From assembly GCA_016870235.1 (NCBI GenBank), contig VGCB01000042.1:1-10295 (forward strand): a DNA stretch of 10,295 nt. Reading direction: 5' to 3'. Below are positions 1-5,107 of this stretch, piece by piece. How positions within the stretch are numbered: position 1 is the first letter of the stretch; each line of letters starts with the position of its first letter. Under the pieces are notes generated by a model. That model did not search any database, was not told the DNA's origin, and was given only the letters and a program-made list of their open reading frames with translations. The translations under genes and the position numbers were made by a program. Origin of the DNA: Actinomycetota bacterium. GTDB lineage: Bacteria > Actinomycetota > Thermoleophilia > Gaiellales > Gaiellaceae.

Positions 1-585
1 CGCGGCGCCGCCGACGCGGTCGACGACGCGGACGACGAGGTCGGCGTCGTCGAGCTCGACGGACGATGCGTGCGCCTCGGCGTCGCCGCCGGTCGTCTCG
101 ACCGGCACGGCGTGGGGCTGGACGCTGAGCACGCGGGTCGACGCGGACATGACGGCGTCCTCGAGCAGGCTGCCACCCCAGCGAACTCGGGTGAGCTCGA
201 CCGTCTCGCCCGCGACGGACGCCGACACGACGTTGGCTGCGAACGGCACGTCGAGCCGCGCGGCCACGCGGGCGAGGACCTCGTTGCCTCGCTCGGTGCC
301 GGCGGCCACGACTGTGCCCGCGCCGAGCGTGCGGGCGAGGTCGGAGGCAAGCCGCGCCCAGGCGTCGGGCGCAAACCCCTCCAGGCGCCGATCCGCGACG
401 ACGTGGACGGCAGCGACGCCGGCAGCGCCGAGAACTGGCTTGTGTTGATTCAACACAAAGTCGTTCTCGCCCCCGGCCAGGAACGCGTGCACGTCGTGCG
501 CCCCCAACGACCGCGCGAAGGTGACCGCCTGCAGCGACGTCTCGAGCGGCTCGCCGCCCGCGTGCTCGATCAGGACGAGCGTCAT
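1..585 (-). CDS. etfA: electron transfer flavoprotein alpha subunit, N-terminal part (cut by window edge)
   Basis: This is the N-terminal 195 codons of an ETF alpha subunit, which with EtfB carries electrons from a flavin dehydrogenase toward the respiratory chain. The frame is open from ATG at 585-583 to the window edge with no stop. It begins MTLVLIEHAGGEPLETSLQ and continues with alternating beta/alpha segments typical of ETF alpha domain I, including AARLDVPFAANVVSA (about residues 108-122) and RVRWGGSLLEDAV (about 132-144), a region conserved in FixB/EtfA proteins. The C-terminal FAD-binding domain, about 120 further residues in the family, lies outside the window. The start codon shares one base with the etfB stop (TGATG), so translation is probably coupled to etfB. 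Family assignment rests on the etfB neighbour as well as the sequence. A perfect AT-rich palindrome lies inside the gene at 440-458. Confidence 0.85.
   Translation of the reverse strand, partial: MTLVLIEHAGGEPLETSLQAVTFARSLGAHDVHAFLAGGENDFVLNQHKPVLGAAGVAAVHVVADRRLEGFAPDAWARLASDLARTLGAGTVVAAGTERGNEVLARVAARLDVPFAANVVSASVAGETVELTRVRWGGSLLEDAVMSASTRVLSVQPHAVPVETTGGDAEAHASSVELDDADLVVRVVDRVGGAA
440..458. repeat. perfect 19-nt palindrome inside etfA
   Basis: TTGTGTTGATTCAACACAA has two perfect 9-nt arms around one central base. It lies about 130 nt into the etfA coding sequence, where it encodes part of NDFVLNQHK. It is about 32% G+C in a window of roughly 70% G+C. The symmetry and composition resemble a dimeric repressor operator, but no function can be shown from sequence alone. 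It shares the hexamer GTTGAT with the palindromic region upstream of the GntR gene (4819-4836). Confidence 0.5.
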
Positions 586-1349
586 CACGCCACCCCCAGC
601 CTCTCGAGGAGGTCGACGACGGCCGGCGCCGCTCCGGCGCCCTCGCCGAGGATCTCCGCCTGCTTCGAGGCTCCCTCCGGCACGTGCAGGCGCACGAGCT
701 GGAGCCGCGACGCCGGACGCTGCGGCCGGCTCTCGGCGATCGGCTTTCGCTGGGCGCGGATCTTCGCCGGCACCGACGGGTACCGCGGCAGGTTCAGGCC
801 CTCCTTGACGGAGACGACCGCCGGCAGCGGCAGCACGTAGACGTCGCGGCCCGCGCCCTCCTCGCGCTCGCACCGCACCGACCCACCCTCGACCGCGACG
901 CCCTTGAGCCCGGTCGCGATCGGTCGCCCGAGGGCGTGGGCGACGCGGATCCCGACCTGGTAGCCGCCGCTGTCGGCGGACTCGTTGCCGAAGAAGACGA
1001 GGTCGAAGGGCCCGCTGGCCGCCTCGTCGGCCCGGATCGCCTCGACGATCGCGTGCGCAGTCGCCTGCGGGTCCCACTCCTCCTCGTGGGTGACGAGATG
1101 GAGGGAGCGGTCGATCCCGAGCGCCATCGTCTCACGCAGCTGCTCCGCGGCCTCCGCCGGCCCCAGGCAGAGAGCGACCGACTCGCCGCCATGTGCCTCC
1201 ACGATGCGCACCGCCTCCTCGACCCCGCACTCCTCGTGCGGGCTGATCGTGAAGCCGAGGTGCTTCGTGTCCAGCGCGAGCGCATCGTCGGTGAGGAGGA
1301 TGCGCCCCCCGGTGAGGGGCACGCGCTTGACGCAGACGAGCATCTTCAC
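585..1349 (-). CDS. etfB: electron transfer flavoprotein beta subunit
   Basis: EtfB binds AMP and forms the ETF heterodimer with EtfA, taking electrons one at a time from a partner flavin dehydrogenase. The 254-aa length matches the family. Supporting segments are the N-terminal strand MLVCVKRVP, ISPHEECGVEEAVRI (about residues 35-49), the nucleotide-binding stretch FGNESADSGGYQVG (about 120-133), and LPAVVSVKEGLNLPRYPS (about 175-192), a classical ETF beta signature region. The start is GTG at 1349. It is preceded by GGAGGA (1362-1357) at 7-nt spacing, a strong ribosome-binding site. An internal ATG two codons downstream is possible but less well placed. The gene follows the dimethylglycine oxidoreductase gene in the same direction across a structured 265-nt gap, and its stop overlaps the etfA start by one base. 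The placement suggests this ETF serves the oxidoreductase. Only one ETF pair is visible and no ETF-quinone oxidoreductase is in the window. Confidence 0.93.
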   Translation of the reverse strand: MKMLVCVKRVPLTGGRILLTDDALALDTKHLGFTISPHEECGVEEAVRIVEAHGGESVALCLGPAEAAEQLRETMALGIDRSLHLVTHEEEWDPQATAHAIVEAIRADEAASGPFDLVFFGNESADSGGYQVGIRVAHALGRPIATGLKGVAVEGGSVRCEREEGAGRDVYVLPLPAVVSVKEGLNLPRYPSVPAKIRAQRKPIAESRPQRPASRLQLVRLHVPEGASKQAEILGEGAGAAPAVVDLLERLGVA

Positions 1350-1365
1350 AGCCTGATCCTCCGGT

Positions 1366-1613
1366 CTGAGCCTGGATCCACCGATTGGCGTGATCGCTCG
1401 ATCTTTCGACTGCGCGCGCCTGCCAGGGTCGTCAGGACGTGCGCGGGACAGGTCGGGAATGCTTCTGCCTTGTCGATCCTGTCCCGCGCGCGGAGCGCAC
1501 CGTCTGGGTGCAGCCCCTCCACGCCGTATCGGCGGGGCTGCACCCAGACGGGAAGCGGCCTGGCGGGCCTGGCAGGATGCACCGCCCGCGCCAATCGGTG
1601 GATCCAGGCTGAG
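1366..1613. repeat. nested four-stem inverted-repeat structure between the dehydrogenase gene and etfB
   Basis: The whole intergenic gap is built from nested inverted repeats. The outer stem pairs 1369-1390 with 1589-1610: 22 bp, perfect, left arm beginning AGCCTGGATCC. After one mismatch it extends to 1366/1613, and inward by one G-T wobble plus one pair. Inside it, CCTGCCAGG (1419-1427) pairs with CCTGGCAGG (1568-1576). Within that lie two hairpins: 1438-1452 with 1478-1492 (core GCGCGGGACAGG), and 1500-1517 with 1534-1551 (core TCTGGGTGCAGCCCC, 18 bp, perfect). The element starts 1 nt after the dehydrogenase stop and ends 3 nt before the etfB ribosome-binding site. It could be a structured mRNA element controlling the dehydrogenase/ETF ratio, a strong transcription attenuator without a U-tract, or a small non-autonomous mobile element. 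No immediate target duplication flanks it; GATCCTC occurs at 1355-1361 and 1624-1630, but offset from the ends. Confidence 0.85.
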
Positions 1614-1614
1614 C

Positions 1615-4122
1615 TCACGATCGGATCCTCTCGTTCTCGGGATCGAAGATCGGTCGCGAGCCGACGACGGCCACGGTGACGGGGTAGCGCTCGTTCATGT
1701 ACTCGACGGCGAGCGCCTGCGAGCCCTCGACCGCGTGCGCAGGGGGCAGGTACGCCAACAGCACGTGCTTCCCGAGCGACGGCGCCGCACCGGCGCTCGT
1801 CACGTACGAGCGGCGGCCCTTCGCGTCGGTCAGCGGTGTCCCGTCGCGGAGCACGATCGGCTCGCGCCCGAGCGGATAGCGCTTCACGCCGGAGGCGGAG
1901 GTGTGGTCGTCGACCGTCAGCGTGCACAGGATCGCGGCCGGCTCCTCCTCGCGGTGCCGGAGGTGCGCCTCGCGGCCGACGAAGTCCTGCTCCTTCACCT
2001 TCGGACGCTGCATCCCCGCCTCGACCACGGTGTACTCGCTCTCGAGCTCTGCCCCGTAGGCGCGGTAGCACTTCTCGAGCCGGCCGGTGGTGCCGTAGAC
2101 GCCGATCCCGCACGCGGTCAGCCCGTGCGGCTGCCCCGCCTCCCAGAGCGCGTCCCAGAGGCGGGCGCCCTGCTCGATCGGCACGTACAGCTCCCAGCCG
2201 AGGTCGCCGACGTACGAGATGCGCGATGCGAGCACGAGCTGCGAGCCGACCTCGAGCTCCCGGCAGGTGCCGAACGGGAAGCCCTCGTGGGAGACGTCGT
2301 CGCGGGTCAGCGAGGAGAGGACTGTGCGCGCGTTCGGCCCCCAGAGGCCGATCGTCGTCCACGCGGTCGTCACGTCGACCAGGGCAGCCCTCCCGTCGAT
2401 GCGGTCGAGGAAGAGCTTGCGGTCGGCCATCCCGTGCGCGCCGCCGGTGACGATGCGGAAGCGGTCGTCGGCGAGCCGCATGATCGTGAGGTCCGACTTG
2501 AAGCCGCCGCCGGGGCCCAGCACCGGCGTGTAGACGACCCGGCCGACCGGCACGTCCATCTGCGCGAGCACCGACCACTGGAGCGCCTCGAGCGCGCCCG
2601 GCCCCTCGACGTCGAAGATCGCGAATGCGGAGAGATCGAAGATGCCGGCGCTCTCGCGCATCGCCAGGTGCTCGGCATTGATGATCGGCGACCACCAGCG
2701 CGCGTCCCACTCCGCCTCGCGCGGAGCGACCCCGTACGTCTCGACCAGCGGCGCATTCGCCTCGTACCACTGCGGCCGCTCCCAGCCCGCCGCCTCGTAG
2801 AAGACGGCGCCGAGGGCGCGCTCGCGCTCGTGCATCGGCGAGATGCGCAGGTTGCGGTCGCTCGCCCACTGCTCGGCGGGATGGACGATCCCGTACGTCT
2901 TCGGGAACGACTCGAACGTCCGCTCCCGGACGTGCCGCCGGGTCTTCTGGTGGTCGTGGAAGCGGCTGATGTCCGAGGAGTGCAGGTCGATCTCCGACTC
3001 ACCGTGCACCATCCACTCGGCCACCGACGTGCCGACGCCTGGCCCCTCCTTCACCCACACCGCCGCTGCCGACCAGAGGCCCTTCACCTCGGGCGTCTCG
3101 CCGAGGATGGGCATCCCGTCGGGCGTCAGCGAGATGAGGCCGTTGATCGCGTACTTGACGCCGACCGACTCGTCGCCGACGATCTCCGGCATCAGCTCGA
3201 GCGCGTCGACCATCTGCGGATCGAAGTCGGCCTGGGTGAACGGGAACTCGGTGGGGGAGAGCGCTGCCGCCTCGAGCGACGGGATCTCCTCCGGGTCGTG
3301 CTGGATCGAGCGGTGCGCATAGGAGCCGATCTCGAGGCCCGTCCCGTCCTGGCGCTCGTACATGAGCGCGTCCATGTCGCGGACGATCGGGAACTCGATC
3401 GCCTTCGTGCTCCTCTCGAACCGCGGCACGGGGCCGACGTCGATCATCTGGTGCACCATCGGCACGAGCGGGATGCGCGCGCCCGCCATCGCGGCGAGCA
3501 ACGGGCTCCAGACGCCGCAGGCGATCACGACCGTCTCGGCTGCGATCTCCCCGCGCGAGGTCAGCACCCGCCGGATGCGGCCGCCCTCGACCTCCATTCC
3601 CGTGACCTCCGTCGAGGCGAAGACCGACAGGCGTCCGGACTCGACGCCGCGCTCGCGCATGATCGTCCCCGCGCGCAGCGAGTCGACGACCGAGACGGTC
3701 GGGCAGTGGAAGCCGCCGAGGAGGATCGACTCGTCGATGTACGGGACGAGCTCCTTGATCTCGGCCGGCGTCACGAGCCGCGCCTCGACGCCCCACGACG
3801 TCGCGGACGCCAGCCGCCGCCGCAGCTCCTCCATCCGCTCCTCGGTGCGTGCGACCTCGATCCCGCCGCACTCGGTGTTGACGTCGAGCTCCACGTACTG
3901 GCGCTGCGACTCGAGCGTCAGCTGGGCCATCTCCTTGGAGTGGTCGACGGGGAAGATGAAGTTCGAGGCGTGGCCGGTCGAGCCGCCGGGATTCGGGAGG
4001 GGGCCCTTGTCGATCAGGACGACGTCGTCCCACCCGAGCCGGGTGAGGTGGTACGCAAGGCTGTTCCCGACGATGCCGCAGCCGATGACGACGGCGCGGG
4101 CGCTGGCTGGGAAGGTCGACAT
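1615..4122 (-). CDS. dimethylglycine/sarcosine oxidoreductase (FAD domain fused to GcvT-type folate domain)
   Basis: This 835-aa flavoenzyme probably demethylates dimethylglycine, sarcosine or a related N-methyl amino acid and hands the one-carbon unit to tetrahydrofolate as methylene-THF. The N-terminal half is a DAO-type FAD domain with the dinucleotide motif GCGIVG (14-19) and GGSTGHA (46-52). The His of this motif (H51) is the covalent FAD attachment site in dimethylglycine dehydrogenases. H224 and Y255 fall where Arthrobacter dimethylglycine oxidase has its active-site His and Tyr. The C-terminal half (about 425-835) is GcvT-like: D544 in KSDLTIM matches the conserved folate-site Asp, followed by SYVGDLGWELYVP (636-648). 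Length and domain order match Arthrobacter dimethylglycine oxidase (about 830 aa). Start ATG 4122 has AGGAGA (4136-4131) 8 nt upstream. The ETF genes downstream argue for an ETF-linked dehydrogenase rather than an oxygen-using oxidase. The exact substrate is not determined. Confidence 0.93.
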   Translation of the reverse strand: MSTFPASARAVVIGCGIVGNSLAYHLTRLGWDDVVLIDKGPLPNPGGSTGHASNFIFPVDHSKEMAQLTLESQRQYVELDVNTECGGIEVARTEERMEELRRRLASATSWGVEARLVTPAEIKELVPYIDESILLGGFHCPTVSVVDSLRAGTIMRERGVESGRLSVFASTEVTGMEVEGGRIRRVLTSRGEIAAETVVIACGVWSPLLAAMAGARIPLVPMVHQMIDVGPVPRFERSTKAIEFPIVRDMDALMYERQDGTGLEIGSYAHRSIQHDPEEIPSLEAAALSPTEFPFTQADFDPQMVDALELMPEIVGDESVGVKYAINGLISLTPDGMPILGETPEVKGLWSAAAVWVKEGPGVGTSVAEWMVHGESEIDLHSSDISRFHDHQKTRRHVRERTFESFPKTYGIVHPAEQWASDRNLRISPMHERERALGAVFYEAAGWERPQWYEANAPLVETYGVAPREAEWDARWWSPIINAEHLAMRESAGIFDLSAFAIFDVEGPGALEALQWSVLAQMDVPVGRVVYTPVLGPGGGFKSDLTIMRLADDRFRIVTGGAHGMADRKLFLDRIDGRAALVDVTTAWTTIGLWGPNARTVLSSLTRDDVSHEGFPFGTCRELEVGSQLVLASRISYVGDLGWELYVPIEQGARLWDALWEAGQPHGLTACGIGVYGTTGRLEKCYRAYGAELESEYTVVEAGMQRPKVKEQDFVGREAHLRHREEEPAAILCTLTVDDHTSASGVKRYPLGREPIVLRDGTPLTDAKGRRSYVTSAGAAPSLGKHVLLAYLPPAHAVEGSQALAVEYMNERYPVTVAVVGSRPIFDPENERIRS

Positions 4123-4153
4123 GCGGCGGTTCTCCTGGTCGGGGGTCGATCGG

Positions 4154-4813
4154 TCAGAGGACGGGGCGGATCGCCTGCTCGAAGGCCTCGATGTGGGTGC
4201 GCATGGCCGCCTCGGCCCGCGGCGCGTCGCCGTCGCGCACGGCCTCGAGCACGGCCCGGTGCTGGGCGACCGCGTCGTCGAGGTGTGCGACCCGGTCGAG
4301 CGCCAGGAACCAGATGCGGAGCGCGAGCATGTAGTACTCGTTCAGCGTCCGCTCGAGGAAGGGGTTCTGCGCGCAGCGGTACACGTGGCGGTGGATCCGC
4401 TGGTCGAGCTCGATCAGCGAGCGCTCGTTGCGATCGTCGTGCGCGCGGGCGAGCTCGTCGAGGAGGCCATCGATCTCCTCCCGGTCGGCCGCGGTCGCGC
4501 GCACCGCCGCCTCCCGCGCGGCAAGCGGCTCGAGCGTCGCGCGCACCTCCGAGAGCCCGGCGAGGTCGCCGGCGTCGACCGGCGCCACGACCATGCCCCG
4601 CCGGGGGTACACCTCGACGAGCCCTTCGCGCGCAAGTGCCTGCAGCGCCTCGCGCAGGGGTGTCCGCCCGAGATCGAGCCGCTCCATCAGCTCGCGCTCG
4701 TTGAGGAGCGCGCCGGGCGCGAGCTCGAGGGTGACGATCAGCTCCCGCAGGCGGAAGTAGGCCTGGTCGGAGAGCGACGAGGCCGTCGCGGCCTCGGGCT
4801 GATGGAGCGGCAG
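4154..4813 (-). CDS. GntR-family (FCD-domain) transcriptional regulator
   Basis: This is a FadR/FCD-type GntR regulator, probably controlling the N-methylglycine operon it heads. Read from the in-frame CTG at 4813 it is 219 aa: a winged helix-turn-helix (LSDQAYFRLRELI, then NERELMERLDLGRTPLREAL, then GLVEVYPRRGMVV), followed by an all-helical FCD effector domain. The four FCD metal-ligand positions are visible: Asp and His in ELDQRIHRHV, His in AQHRAVLEA, and His in MRTHIEAF. The only in-frame ATG, at 4687, falls inside the recognition region (MERLDLGRTPLREAL) and would remove half of the DNA-binding domain. A non-ATG start upstream is therefore required: CTG 4813, or less likely ATC 4822, before an in-frame stop at 4828-4826. 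The stop lies 31 nt before the oxidoreductase ATG, in the same direction. The effector is probably the substrate or product of the operon, by inference. Confidence 0.9.
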   Translation of the reverse strand: MPLHQPEAATASSLSDQAYFRLRELIVTLELAPGALLNERELMERLDLGRTPLREALQALAREGLVEVYPRRGMVVAPVDAGDLAGLSEVRATLEPLAAREAAVRATAADREEIDGLLDELARAHDDRNERSLIELDQRIHRHVYRCAQNPFLERTLNEYYMLALRIWFLALDRVAHLDDAVAQHRAVLEAVRDGDAPRAEAAMRTHIEAFEQAIRPVL

Positions 4814-4818
4814 GGTTC

Positions 4819-4836
4819 TGATATATCAACCATATA
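4819..4836. promoter_or_regulatory. AT-rich palindromic region upstream of the GntR gene, candidate operator/promoter
   Basis: TGATATATCA (4819-4828) is a perfect 10-bp palindrome. It is followed by CAACC-type spacing and a second ATATA, giving TATAT/ATATA arms. This is the most AT-rich spot in the region and sits immediately before the regulator's apparent N-terminus. On the minus strand TATATC (4825-4820) lies 6 nt before the CTG at 4813, compatible with a -10 box of a leaderless transcript. Autoregulation by the GntR protein is the simplest reading but is inference. Confidence 0.5.
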
Positions 4837-4909
4837 CGCGACCGAGGAAAGGGGCAAGCGGACGACGTCCACGGGGTGCACACTCACCCGAGAAGGGCGG
4901 GCTCTGACC

Positions 4910-5091
4910 GTGGTCGCCTTCGCGCTGGCGGCCCTGGCGTGGGGTGTGCCCGGAAGCTTCGCCGCCCGCGCCGGCTCGAGCAGCCCCGGCCGGCGCACGC
5001 GCTCGTCGTGGAGACGGCCGACGCCATGGAGACGATAGCTTTCGAGGGCGTCGAGGCGGCGCAGCAGCGGTTCAACAGGGCTCGTGGATAA
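4910..5091 (+). pseudogene. possible frameshifted small exported-protein ORF
   Basis: The roughly 270-base stretch between the GntR gene and the large exported-protein gene holds no intact gene. From GTG 4910 one frame encodes a convincing signal peptide (MVAFALAALAWGVPGSFAARA) but soon turns into Arg-rich out-of-frame sequence. The neighbouring frame then reads ETADAMETIAFEGVEAAQ, which looks like real acidic protein sequence, and ends at TAA 5091. One frameshift around 4970-5000 would join the two into an exported protein of about 60 aa. It may be a decayed gene, a sequencing error or chance; no family is recognised. Confidence 0.25.
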
Positions 5092-5101
5092 CTGGTATAA
5101 G
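5072..5101 (+). promoter_or_regulatory. candidate promoter for the exported-protein pair
   Basis: TATAAG (5096-5101) is a good -10 match in very GC-rich sequence, with a weak -35-like TCAACA at 5072-5077 (18-nt spacer). The -10 is followed by exactly 6 nt and then GTG 5108, the arrangement expected for a leaderless transcript starting on the start codon. The weak -35 keeps confidence moderate. Confidence 0.4.
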
Positions 5102-5107
5102 GGCCTC

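Noticed and set aside
1350..1614. Glycine riboswitch or integron attC site as the identity of the structured gap
   Set aside because: I could not find the conserved glycine-aptamer core or the RYYYAAC/GTTRRRY ends of attC. The pairing layout also differs.
1355..1630. GATCCTC direct repeats (1355-1361, 1624-1630) as a target-site duplication of a mobile element
   Set aside because: They are 4 and 10 nt away from the inverted-repeat ends rather than abutting them. One overlaps the etfB ribosome-binding site and the other lies inside the oxidoreductase gene, so chance is likely.
1346..2869. Minus-strand open frame (507 aa) crossing the intercistronic inverted repeats
   Set aside because: It is another frame of the oxidoreductase gene with Arg/Ala-rich filler, and has no independent support.
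1390..4704. Very long plus-strand open frame (1104 aa) over the oxidoreductase and GntR genes
   Set aside because: It is antisense to genes with clear family motifs. Its Arg/Asp/His-rich, low-complexity composition is the usual GC-rich shadow.
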